Part shown: positions 1-6,326 of the stretch, piece after piece | Position numbering within the stretch: position 1 is the stretch's first letter | How the letters are laid out: each line of letters begins with the position of its first letter | From: UBA5336 sp038526245 | GTDB lineage: Bacteria > Pseudomonadota > Alphaproteobacteria > Caulobacterales > Hyphomonadaceae | Assembly: GCA_038526245.1 (NCBI GenBank) | Contig: JBCBGZ010000077.1 | Span: 1-13,233, forward strand | Direction: 5' to 3' | Length of the DNA: 13,233 nt | The notes under the pieces: generated by a model | What the model was told of the DNA's origin: nothing | The model's input: the letters and a program-made list of their open reading frames with translations, nothing else | Database searches by the model: none | Made by a program: the position numbers and the translations under genes

Positions 1-148
1 ACCAGGTGATCTCGATGTGCAGCCCGCCATAGCCGTGGCCCTCGTCCATCATGCGGCGGGACCAGCGCACAAATGCGCGCAGGCTCAGCCACAGGACTGG
101 CCAGAAAAACGGGTGAACCCGGGAGAAGGGGTCGCGCAGGGCTTCCAT
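1..148 (-). CDS. Hypothetical protein, N-terminal fragment (runs off the window)
   Basis: An open frame starts at the ATG at 148-146 and stays open for 49 codons to the window edge, so only the N-terminus is seen. It begins MEALRDPFSRVHPFFWPVL and is rich in Trp, Phe and Arg, with a hydrophobic patch around residues 13-28 (FFWPVLWLSL) followed by basic residues. That could be a short membrane or membrane-associated segment near the N-terminus. The stretch after it (DEGHGYGGLHIEITW) looks like the start of a soluble domain. No convincing Shine-Dalgarno lies before the ATG, and an in-frame stop lies further upstream on the minus strand with no better start between. I do not recognise the family. 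The call as a real gene rests on the open frame, GC-rich codon use like its neighbours, and sensible composition. Confidence 0.5.
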   Translation of the reverse strand, partial: MEALRDPFSRVHPFFWPVLWLSLRAFVRWSRRMMDEGHGYGGLHIEITW

Positions 149-216
149 GGGCGGGAGACTAAGCCCGCGACCAACCCGGTCGGATAAGTGGACGCCTTAC
201 CCCATGGGCGTAAACC

Positions 217-765
217 CTAAAACCCGTATTGATACAGGCTTCGACACCCAGTCTCAGCTGCGGCCGACACAGCTCCACACATCGTGGTGTATGAGCCTGG
301 CCACTTCATGCAGTTATCAAAGGCGTTGTTGCGCGCCTTTATACAAGGATCGACCGGAGTCGGCAGCCCAGGGACTGTTAGGTCAGGTTGTCTATCAATC
401 TCAAATCCCGCTACCTTATTGAGATCATAGCGGAGTGGCGTCCATACTGTCCCAGGGTTCCCTGTATCTGTTCCGCAGTCGCACGACTCTAATTTAACAA
501 CTCGATTTTCTGATACCAGGATTGAGGCGTCGGGCTTAAGTCCAATACGAAAAAGACCATCCCTTTCCTCGTCTGTGGCGCCGATATCAGCTTCCCGGAA
601 CGTTACAGTGACGGAATCACTCAAAGCAATAGCAGCGTAGGACTCGTCGGCGTATGCCGGTTTACCTACAAACCACTTCAAGCGACCTCGTTCTATTGCC
701 TCTTCGTTCGTCTCGGCATCTTTTGCGCGACACTGCTTCAAAAAGTTCTCTTTAGCCTTCGACAT
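217..765 (-). CDS. Hypothetical protein, low-GC orphan with a Cys-rich C-terminus
   Basis: This 182-residue protein starts at the ATG at 765-763, which has a purine-rich GGGTGG about five bases upstream. A GTG at 792 in the same frame would add nine residues but has no ribosome binding site. There is no signal peptide or membrane segment. The N-terminal third is charged and Lys/Glu-rich (MSKAKENFLKQCRAKDAETN), the middle is a mixed beta-like region, and it holds a CDC pair (CDCGTDTGNPG). The C-terminal 45 residues carry four cysteines at regular spacing (DPC, DNC, TMC, TGC; about 8-9 residues apart). By hand count GC here is about 51 % against about 63-65 % in adjacent genes, which suggests recent acquisition. 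It is read on the same strand as the gene to its left. I do not recognise the family and assign no function. Confidence 0.6.
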   Translation of the reverse strand: MSKAKENFLKQCRAKDAETNEEAIERGRLKWFVGKPAYADESYAAIALSDSVTVTFREADIGATDEERDGLFRIGLKPDASILVSENRVVKLESCDCGTDTGNPGTVWTPLRYDLNKVAGFEIDRQPDLTVPGLPTPVDPCIKARNNAFDNCMKWPGSYTTMCGAVSAAAETGCRSLYQYGF

Positions 766-808
766 ATGTTCCACCCTTATAACCGCAGGCACGGGGTATT
801 CCGGCCCG

Positions 809-838
809 CATCGACAAGGTTAACATATTCCGTCGATG
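809..838. repeat. Inverted repeat between the M16 partner gene and the orphan gene
   Basis: CATCGAC at 809-815 is matched by GTCGATG at 832-838, a perfect 7-base dyad with a 16-base AT-richer spacer that contains GTTAAC. It lies in the 115-base gap after the M16 operon stop at 881 and before the start at 765, both on the minus strand. It could be part of a terminator for the operon or an operator for the downstream gene. No T-run follows on the minus strand, so a classical intrinsic terminator is not supported. Confidence 0.3.
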
Positions 839-880
839 ACCGCATTGGCGGGGGATCTGTTGGTGAAGTGCTAAAGACGG

Positions 881-2314
881 TTAGTCAGCCACCGCCATCT
901 CCAAACCGTCCGGCTCGCCCACGACCACAAAAGTGAAATTCTCCGGGGTGAGATACTCCGCCGCGACGCGGTTCACGTCTTCGATCGTCACGGCTTCGAC
1001 CAGGGCGTTGCGACGGTCGAAATAGTCGACGCCGAGGCCTTCCTGGCGCACGCCCATCATGTTGCCGGCGATCTTGGCATTGCTGTCAAAGCCGAGGGGG
1101 TAGGCGCCGGTGAGATAGGCCTTTGCGTCAGACAGCTCCTGCTCGGTGACGCCATCTGCGGCGATCTTCGTCATCTCTTCCTTGATCAGGCGGATGAATT
1201 CGCCGGCGCTTTCATTCTTCGTCTGGCCAGAGCCCCGCCAGGTGGCGATTTCGCCGCCGAAGGTGAGACCGGTCCCGATGCCGTAGGTGAGACCGCGCTT
1301 GACGCGCAGTTCTTCCATCAGGCGGGCTTCGAAGCCGCCGCCGCCAAATGTGTAATTCAGCACATAGGCGGGGAAAAAGTCAGGATTGTCCCGCTGCAGG
1401 CCCGGCGCAGTGAAGCTGACAAGGCTTTGGGGCTGGGGCAGGTCCACCGTGATCGGCGTCGCGACGGGGTCTGCGAGGACCACAGGGCCGGGTTTTGTCA
1501 GGTCGCCCGTCTCAGGCAGACTCTTGAGCGCCGCATCGATGAGGGGCGCAAACTCTTCGGGCGTGATCGCGCCCACCGCGGTGACGAGCATGCCCTCACG
1601 GACCATGAGCTGATCCTTGTGGGCCAGCGCCGCCTCGCGGGTGATGGCCGCGAGACTCTCGGCGGTCATCTCGCGCGCATAGGCGTGGTCGGGATAGAGC
1701 GCGCTCTCAGTCGCTTCCCCTGCCAGGAAGCGGGCATTTGTCTCTCGCCGCGCCAGGGACACGTCGCTCTGGCGGCGGAAGCGCTCGAACGGTCCTTCAT
1801 CGAACCTCGGCTCCGCCAGGGCCAGGGCAACGAGGTCCATCGCTTCACCAGCGTTCTCGCGCAACATGGAGGCCGAACAGCGCGTCCAGTCGCGGCCCGT
1901 GCCGCACCCGAAACTCATGTTCAGCGTTTCCATGGCCTTCTGGAACTCCAGCGCGGGCAGGTCACCAGCGCCTTCATTCATCTGGTAGGTCATGGCGCTT
2001 GCAAGGCCCTCAAGTCCTTCGGGATCCGACGCGGAGCCACCCGGCCAGGCCACCTGGAACGAGACAATCGGGATCGAGGGCTCGTTCACCAGCCAAACCG
2101 AAACCCCGCCGGGCGTGGTGAATTGTTCGATCCGAGCAAAGTCTCCCTCATGCACCTGAACCGCCATGGGCAAAGCCGGCGCTTCGCCCGCATCGATGGG
2201 GTCGATTTGAGTCAGCGCGTCGGGCTCTGCGACCGGGTCCACACCCGAGACACAGGCGGACAGGGAAACTACAGCGCTGGCGGCCAACAGTGTTTTCAGC
2301 GAGATCGAGATCAT
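881..2314 (-). CDS. Inactive M16-family peptidase homologue, lipoprotein (non-catalytic subunit of a split M16 protease)
   Basis: This 477-residue protein has a lipoprotein signal peptide with lipobox LSAC and lipidated Cys21; Val at +2 is compatible with outer-membrane sorting. After a Pro/Ala/Asp-rich linker come two M16 domains (roughly residues 60-240 and 245-470). The zinc motif HxxEH is absent: the aligned stretch near residues 103-111 reads GLASAMTYQ, with Ser106, Thr109 and Tyr110 in the ligand positions. The C-terminal domain keeps the Gly-rich GGGGFEARLMEELR and the R/Y pair, Arg337 and Tyr344 (ELRVKRGLTYG), which in two-subunit M16B enzymes binds substrate. So it should pair with the catalytic protein encoded just upstream. 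Its ATG overlaps that gene's stop by 4 bases (ATGA), with GGAG 8 bases before the start, so translation is probably coupled. The fold and inactivity are well supported; pairing is inferred; the substrate is unknown. Confidence 0.9.
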   Translation of the reverse strand: MISISLKTLLAASAVVSLSACVSGVDPVAEPDALTQIDPIDAGEAPALPMAVQVHEGDFARIEQFTTPGGVSVWLVNEPSIPIVSFQVAWPGGSASDPEGLEGLASAMTYQMNEGAGDLPALEFQKAMETLNMSFGCGTGRDWTRCSASMLRENAGEAMDLVALALAEPRFDEGPFERFRRQSDVSLARRETNARFLAGEATESALYPDHAYAREMTAESLAAITREAALAHKDQLMVREGMLVTAVGAITPEEFAPLIDAALKSLPETGDLTKPGPVVLADPVATPITVDLPQPQSLVSFTAPGLQRDNPDFFPAYVLNYTFGGGGFEARLMEELRVKRGLTYGIGTGLTFGGEIATWRGSGQTKNESAGEFIRLIKEEMTKIAADGVTEQELSDAKAYLTGAYPLGFDSNAKIAGNMMGVRQEGLGVDYFDRRNALVEAVTIEDVNRVAAEYLTPENFTFVVVGEPDGLEMAVAD

Positions 2315-3693
2315 TGGGCCATCTCCGCAGGCAGAAGGCGCCCGTTGATATAATTGTTTCCTGGGCCGAACACGGTGCGTAGGGCCTCTGTGGCCTCCTC
2401 GGCGGTGACAGCGCGCACCCGGTCCGGATATTCGAGAATCTCCTCAACCGTCCCATTTGTCGCCAAAACGCGGCCATAGAGATTGGCCATACCGGACTGG
2501 CTATCGCGGCCGTAAATGCTGGCGGCGGCCAGCGAGTTACGCGACCGAACCACATCATCTTCGCTGAGGCCCTCGGCGAGGACCTTCTCAACCTCCGCCA
2601 GAAACGCGGTCTCAAGTTCATCGAGCGTGACGCCGGGCGCCGGGCTTGCAGAAAAGCCTGCCGGCGCGCGGTCATGGAGGGTGAGCCAACCCCAGGATGA
2701 GGCGCTGACGGCGACTTGCTGGTCTTCCACCAGAGACTGGTACAGCAAGCTGGTTTGCCCGCCGCCCAGAACGTCGAGCCCGACTTGCAGGGCATAGGCA
2801 AGGTCCGGGTTGCGGGTGAAGGATGTGCCGAGATAGTAGCGATCCCACTCGGGCTGGCGCACTTTCGGATCGCTGTAGGACAGGGTCTGGATGGCAGGGA
2901 TATCGGCAACCTCGCCCCAGCCCCGCTCCGGACGTGTATCGGTTCCTGTGGGCAGGCGCTGGCCATAGGTGCGCTCCGCCATCGGCCGGACCTCTTCGGC
3001 GGTGACGTCACCGGCCACCACCAGGATCGCCTGGTCTGGCGAATACCAGGTCTTGTAAAAATCCAACCCATCCTGGGGGCTCAGGGCCGACACCTCGTCC
3101 ATGTGGCCGATCACGGGAATGCCGTAGGGATGGTCGGGATACAATTTGGCCATCACCCGTTCGAACAGGATCGCGCCGGGATTGTTTTCCACGCGCTGGC
3201 GGCGCTCCTCCTTGACCACGTCACGCTCGGAGATGAAGGGCCCTTCGGGATCATCATTGATGATCAGGTCCTGCATACGCTCGGCTTCCAGCTCCATCAT
3301 CAGCTCAAGCCGGTCTTTTGCGACGCGCTCAAAATAGGCCGTGTAGTCCCAGCTGGTGAAGGCGTTCAGCTGGCCCCCATTGCGGCTGATAATCTCGTCG
3401 AACTCGCCTTTTGCCAGGTCGTCGGTTTCCTGGAACATGACATGCTCAAACAGGTGGGCGATGCCGGACTTGCCGGGCAATTCGTCCACCGCACCGACCC
3501 GATACCAGACCATATGCGTCACGACGGGCGCGCGGTGATCCGGCAGGACGACGACATCCATGCCGTTGCTGAGAGTGAACGTTTCCGGCGCCCACTCTGC
3601 CATTTCCGCGCGGTCGGCATGAACCGGAGCGGTAAGTGGAACAAGGGCAGTGGCGGCGAAGACCGCGGCGGCGCCAGCAAAACGTTTCAGCAT
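2311..3693 (-). CDS. M16-family zinc metallopeptidase, catalytic subunit
   Basis: This 460-residue protein has a Sec signal peptide (MLKRFAGAAAVFAATALVPL, likely cut after APVHA near residue 26), so it acts in the periplasm. The inverted zinc motif is intact: His80-Leu-Phe-Glu83-His84 within GKSGIAHLFEHVMF, and the third ligand is Glu162 in VVKEERR, about 77 residues on, as in pitrilysins. The second domain has GGGQTSLLYQSLVEDQQ, but the R/Y substrate-binding pair is replaced by Val at both positions. That is complementary to the next gene, which has R/Y but no zinc site. Family knowledge says such pairs form heterodimeric M16B proteases. The start has AGGAG 6 bases upstream. It follows the DUF3035 lipoprotein gene by 44 bases and overlaps the next gene by 4. 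The substrate is unknown; periplasmic or outer-membrane peptides or misfolded proteins are possible. Confidence 0.93.
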   Translation of the reverse strand: MLKRFAGAAAVFAATALVPLTAPVHADRAEMAEWAPETFTLSNGMDVVVLPDHRAPVVTHMVWYRVGAVDELPGKSGIAHLFEHVMFQETDDLAKGEFDEIISRNGGQLNAFTSWDYTAYFERVAKDRLELMMELEAERMQDLIINDDPEGPFISERDVVKEERRQRVENNPGAILFERVMAKLYPDHPYGIPVIGHMDEVSALSPQDGLDFYKTWYSPDQAILVVAGDVTAEEVRPMAERTYGQRLPTGTDTRPERGWGEVADIPAIQTLSYSDPKVRQPEWDRYYLGTSFTRNPDLAYALQVGLDVLGGGQTSLLYQSLVEDQQVAVSASSWGWLTLHDRAPAGFSASPAPGVTLDELETAFLAEVEKVLAEGLSEDDVVRSRNSLAAASIYGRDSQSGMANLYGRVLATNGTVEEILEYPDRVRAVTAEEATEALRTVFGPGNNYINGRLLPAEMAQ

Positions 3694-3737
3694 GGTGACT
3701 CCTGTTGGGACAAAGGCATTCGGGAAGATGAGCGGGA

Positions 3738-4238
3738 TCAGGTGCCGGGCAGTTTGACGCGGCGGCCATTTCCGGAATCGATGGTCACGGCCGCGCCACC
3801 CGTGGCATTGTCGCTGTCAGCGATCGCGCGGGCTTCCTCATCATCGCCGCGCCAGAACAGGACGCGGTCGGCAATCGACGTTGGCTTGCGCAGCATGCCC
3901 GCTTCTTCGAAGTCGACCTGCGAGCGAATGACGGGGCTGACGGCCTGGGCGTTGGCTGCGGATACTAGAGCGCGTTCCCCAGCAGAGGCGTTCTGGCCGA
4001 GGGTGGTGCCGAAGGCTGAGACAATGGCGCGGTCTTCCAGCACTTCGGTGGGAAGAGACTGGCCGGGGGTCGGCGGGCGCAGGCTGTAATCTGGTGGTAC
4101 GGTCAGCGGCGCTTTGGTGACGACGCGAAACTCATCAGACTGGCTGGTATTGATGCCGGTATCGCGCGGGCCGCTGGTGCACGCGGCTGTCAGGGACAGG
4201 GCAAGCCCGGCGCCGAGGAGGGTGAAGGCATTATTCAT
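3738..4238 (-). CDS. DUF3035 family lipoprotein, BamF-like (possible BAM complex subunit)
   Basis: This 166-residue lipoprotein has a hydrophobic signal (MNNAFTLLGAGLALSL) and a lipobox TAAC with Cys20. I chose the ATG at 4238 because GGAAG sits about 8 bases upstream; the ATG at 4253 would add five residues with its AGGA too close. The mature N-terminus has the family signature DEFRVVTKAPLTVPPDYSL followed by RPPTPG (about residues 35-59). The rest is Ala- and charge-rich with no clear catalytic residues. From memory, DUF3035 is the family linked to BamF, a lipoprotein of the alphaproteobacterial outer-membrane beta-barrel assembly complex in Caulobacter; I hold that link at medium confidence. 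It lies between lspA, which would process it, and the M16 pair, all on one strand, fitting one envelope operon. The family call is strong; the BAM role is inference. Confidence 0.8.
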   Translation of the reverse strand: MNNAFTLLGAGLALSLTAACTSGPRDTGINTSQSDEFRVVTKAPLTVPPDYSLRPPTPGQSLPTEVLEDRAIVSAFGTTLGQNASAGERALVSAANAQAVSPVIRSQVDFEEAGMLRKPTSIADRVLFWRGDDEEARAIADSDNATGGAAVTIDSGNGRRVKLPGT

Positions 4239-4300
4239 TCTGGTCACTTCCATTCCTGGGCAATACTCGCCCGGTTCTGGGGTTAGGTCTGCGCGAAGGT

Positions 4301-4840
4301 CTATTGAGAGGTCTTGGCGTCAGGCTGTTTCTCGCGAGAGAGTATAAACTGATCGAAAAACAGCAAGACAGCACCAACACTAATTGCTGCATCGGCGACA
4401 TTAAAAACGTAGTTGAAGAAGTATGGGCGCCAGATTCCACTGAAATCCAGGAAATCCACCACGGCGCCAAACCGGACCCGATCTATGACATTACCGATGG
4501 CACCGCCCACAACAAGGGCAAGGGCAATCGCTGTGATCTGCCGACCTGCCCGCACCAGCCAGATGCTGAACCCAATGGCGATGGCAAGGGTCACAACGAC
4601 CAGTACCCAGCGCATGATCCCTTCAGACTGGAGGGCGCCAAAGCTCATCCCGCGATTCCATAGCATGGTGAGATCGAACATCTGACTGAGCTCGATCTGA
4701 CCACATCGCTGCATGCCATCGAGACATTCACGGGCATTGAAGCGCGGCTCATTCAGGACAAGGTACTTGGTCCACTGATCGACGATCACCACGGCTGGAA
4801 TCAGGAAGAAGGCCAGAAAGGCGCGCAGTCGGGGGGTCAT
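4301..4840 (-). CDS. lspA: Lipoprotein signal peptidase (signal peptidase II)
   Basis: LspA removes signal peptides from prolipoproteins after diacylglyceryl attachment at the inner membrane. The 179-residue protein has four hydrophobic segments (about 7-22, 77-95, 101-118, 145-167). It shows the family motifs in order: DQWTKYLVL (Asp21), WNRGMSFG (Asn62, Arg63), GGAIGNVIDRVRFGAVVDFLDF split around catalytic Asp120, and FNVADAAISVG with catalytic Asp150. Its length is normal, with slightly more residues than E. coli LspA in the first periplasmic loop, where Cys39 and Cys46 (CLDGMQRC) could form a disulfide. The ATG at 4840 has GGAG 9 bases upstream. The DUF3035 lipoprotein and the M16 lipoprotein downstream on the same strand are natural substrates. 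Identification is firm. Confidence 0.97.
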   Translation of the reverse strand: MTPRLRAFLAFFLIPAVVIVDQWTKYLVLNEPRFNARECLDGMQRCGQIELSQMFDLTMLWNRGMSFGALQSEGIMRWVLVVVTLAIAIGFSIWLVRAGRQITAIALALVVGGAIGNVIDRVRFGAVVDFLDFSGIWRPYFFNYVFNVADAAISVGAVLLFFDQFILSREKQPDAKTSQ

Positions 4841-4894
4841 CGGGGCTCCAGCGTGACAGGCCGCATCTGGTGACGGACATCGACGCCCCGGCGC

Positions 4895-4912
4895 CGCAGG
4901 TCAAGACCTGCG
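4895..4912. repeat. Perfect inverted repeat upstream of lspA
   Basis: CGCAGGTC-AA-GACCTGCG is an 8-base perfect dyad, or a 6-base stem with a 6-base loop if drawn as RNA. It lies in the 118-base gap between the secreted-protein stop (4959) and the lspA start (4840). There is no T-run after it on the minus strand. It may be a partial terminator or attenuator separating the two genes, or an mRNA stability hairpin. Confidence 0.35.
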
Positions 4913-4958
4913 ACTCCATGTTGAAGCAGTTGGAGCAGGCCGGACCAGCCAGGTCGCC

Positions 4959-5414
4959 CTAATGGCAGCACCCACCCCGGGCCCGCGCGATGGCGAAAGC
5001 GCGCCCGGGAACACCGGAAAACTGTCGGCGCGCACCGGAATTCACGATCACAACGCCGCCACCACCGGAAACAAAGCCTGTGGCAACATTCGCGCCCACG
5101 CCGCCATTGAAGCCGGAAAAGTCCAGCTTTGGCTGTGCAGAAACATGTGTGCGTTGAACGGTGGGGCTTTGGCGCACCACGCGGCGCACGGTTGGAGCCT
5201 GCGTTGTTGTGTAGGTGCGTGAAGCAAGGGTCATGGTTGTTGGCAGCGCACATGTCCCATCGGTCGTGCGTCCGAATTCACACGCCGAAGCCGCACTGGC
5301 CTGCAAAGGAGGCGGGCCTTGAACGACGACCCGGTCGCGGCCATCAGCCATGGACGGTGCAGCAACCAAGGCGCCCACAACGGCCAGCCCCGCAATTTTG
5401 TTCCAATACGACAT
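4959..5414 (-). CDS. Small secreted protein of unknown function, Gly-rich with a CCH C-terminus
   Basis: The protein is 151 residues from the ATG at 5414, which has a strong AGGAGG site 9 bases upstream. A frame extension to 5483 has no such site and would spoil the signal peptide. The N-terminus is a Sec signal peptide (MSYWNKIAGLAVVGALVAA, cut near PSMA|DG). The mature part has a Pro/Gln stretch (VVVQGPPPLQ), a CEFGRTTDGTC loop with two Cys, a Thr-rich middle (MTLASRTYTTTQAPTV), then a Gly/Val segment around SGGGGVVIVNSG, and ends ARGGCCH. It could be an exported, surface or matrix protein with up to two disulfides. I do not recognise the family. It lies on the same strand as lspA, 118 bases upstream, but a dyad in that gap suggests separate control. 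Confidence 0.75.
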   Translation of the reverse strand: MSYWNKIAGLAVVGALVAAPSMADGRDRVVVQGPPPLQASAASACEFGRTTDGTCALPTTMTLASRTYTTTQAPTVRRVVRQSPTVQRTHVSAQPKLDFSGFNGGVGANVATGFVSGGGGVVIVNSGARRQFSGVPGRAFAIARARGGCCH

Positions 5415-5497
5415 GGCTTTCGCCTCCTGCGAGAGTGTTACCCGTTTCGGAAAAAAGCTCGCAAGGCCTAAACCAATTGGCAACTCTATTCCCGGCC

Positions 5498-5536
5498 CGG
5501 GCGAGAGGTTCGCCCGACGCGGTACTGCCCAGGCAG
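5498..5536 (-). terminator. Two adjacent hairpins after the response regulator gene (possible terminator)
   Basis: Immediately after the response regulator stop (5546) on the minus strand come two short dyads: CTGCC-CA-GGCAG at 5525-5536 and CGGGCGA-GAGGT-TCGCCCG at 5498-5516. The second is a GC-rich 7-base stem with a 5-base loop. No T-run follows, so this is at best a weak intrinsic terminator or an end-protecting structure. It lies just before the presumed promoter region of the secreted-protein gene, which fits a transcript boundary. Confidence 0.4.
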
Positions 5537-5545
5537 GGGCTAGTC

Positions 5546-6232
5546 TCAGGGTTGCAGGCGGTAGCCGCCGCTGTCCGTGAGCAGGATGCGTGCGCTGGCA
5601 GGGTTCGGCTCAATTTTCTGGCGCAAACGATAGACATGGGTTTCCAGCGTGTGCGTCGTCACATTGGCATTGTAGCCCCAGACCTCGGACAGGAGTTCAT
5701 CACGGGGCACCGTTTTTCCGCCCGCGCGATAGAGGTACTTCAGGATGTTGGTTTCCTTCTCCGTCAGACGGATCTTCTTGTCTTCGCCCTCATGGAGCAC
5801 CTTCATCGAGGGCCGGAACTCATACGGTCCGATCTGGAATGTGGCGTCTTCGCTCTGCTCGAAGCTGCGAAGGTGAGACCGCACACGCGCCAGAAGAACG
5901 CTGAACTTGAAGGGCTTGGTGACATAGTCATTGGCGCCGGAGTCGAGCCCGAGAATGGTGTCGGCGTCGCCGTCCTGCCCGGTCAGCATAATGATCGGGA
6001 TATTGATGCCATGGGCACGCATCTGTTTGCATGCTTCGCGGCCATCCTTGTCGGGAAGGTCCACATCAAGAAGGATCAGGTCGAGCCTTTCCTTGCCGGC
6101 CAGGGCGATGCCGCCCGTGGCCGTATCGGCTTGCATCGTCTCGAATCCCTCATGCATTTCGAATTGTTCGGCGAGGGCTTCGCGCAGGTCATTGTCGTCA
6201 TCGACGAGAAGAATTGTCTTTGCGGCAGTCAT
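5546..6232 (-). CDS. OmpR/PhoB-family response regulator, orphan
   Basis: This 228-residue protein has a receiver domain (about residues 5-115) and a winged-helix DNA-binding domain (about 130-228). In the receiver the acidic pocket is Asp11-Asp12, the phosphorylated residue is Asp56 (LILLDVDLPDKDG), the switch Thr is Thr84 (IIMLTGQD), and Lys106 lies in YVTKPF. The output domain reads RLTEKETNILKYLYRAGG, then ELLSEVWGYNANVTTHTLET and HVYRLRQKIEPNP. The start at 6232 has GGAG 8 bases upstream; the longer frame to 6262 would begin inside the predicted -10 box. There is no histidine kinase gene beside it, so the partner is unknown. It is not CtrA: the receiver start and output helix differ. It sits between yggS and the secreted-protein gene on the same strand but has its own promoter. 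The wHTH resembles a regulator type common in alphaproteobacteria; I cannot name its regulon. Confidence 0.93.
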   Translation of the reverse strand: MTAAKTILLVDDDNDLREALAEQFEMHEGFETMQADTATGGIALAGKERLDLILLDVDLPDKDGREACKQMRAHGINIPIIMLTGQDGDADTILGLDSGANDYVTKPFKFSVLLARVRSHLRSFEQSEDATFQIGPYEFRPSMKVLHEGEDKKIRLTEKETNILKYLYRAGGKTVPRDELLSEVWGYNANVTTHTLETHVYRLRQKIEPNPASARILLTDSGGYRLQP

Positions 6233-6257
6233 CAGTTCAGCTCCAGCAGGTGTGCCG

Positions 6258-6287
6258 ATCATGTTGGCGCGGGTGGGTGTGTGTCAA
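6258..6287 (-). promoter_or_regulatory. Promoter of the response regulator gene
   Basis: On the minus strand a perfect -35 hexamer TTGACA (6287-6282) is followed after 18 bases by CATGAT (6263-6258), four of six matches to TATAAT. Transcription would start near 6251, giving a leader of about 20 bases that carries the GGAG ribosome site and the ATG at 6232. A GATTC (GANTC, the CcrM methylation motif) lies about 30 bases upstream of the -35, at 6316-6320. The hexamer matches are seen directly; use as a promoter is inferred. Confidence 0.5.
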
Positions 6288-6326
6288 ATGCAACAGCCGC
6301 ACAAAATGCGCACACGATTCTGAACT

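Noticed and set aside
147..422. Plus-strand small open frame over the orphan gene
   Set aside because: No signal, low-complexity composition and overlap with the longer minus-strand gene with a better start.
819..826. GTTAACAT as a possible CtrA half-site before the orphan gene
   Set aside because: Only a half-site without the second TTAA at 7 bases; not enough to claim control.
1427..2353. Plus-strand open frame (308 codons) opposite the M16 partner gene
   Set aside because: Arg/His-rich composition typical of a GC shadow; the minus-strand protein is well supported.
2716..4089. Long plus-strand open frame (457 codons) opposite the M16 and DUF3035 genes
   Set aside because: It is the antisense frame of clearly recognisable M16 and DUF3035 proteins, has no motif or signal, and reflects high GC.
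4841..4958. Gap before lspA considered as a tRNA or small RNA gene
   Set aside because: Only one dyad is seen, with no cloverleaf, TTCGA loop or T-run.
5546..6232. Response regulator considered as CtrA itself, because a CtrA box is nearby
   Set aside because: The N-terminus and output-domain sequence do not match CtrA as I know it.
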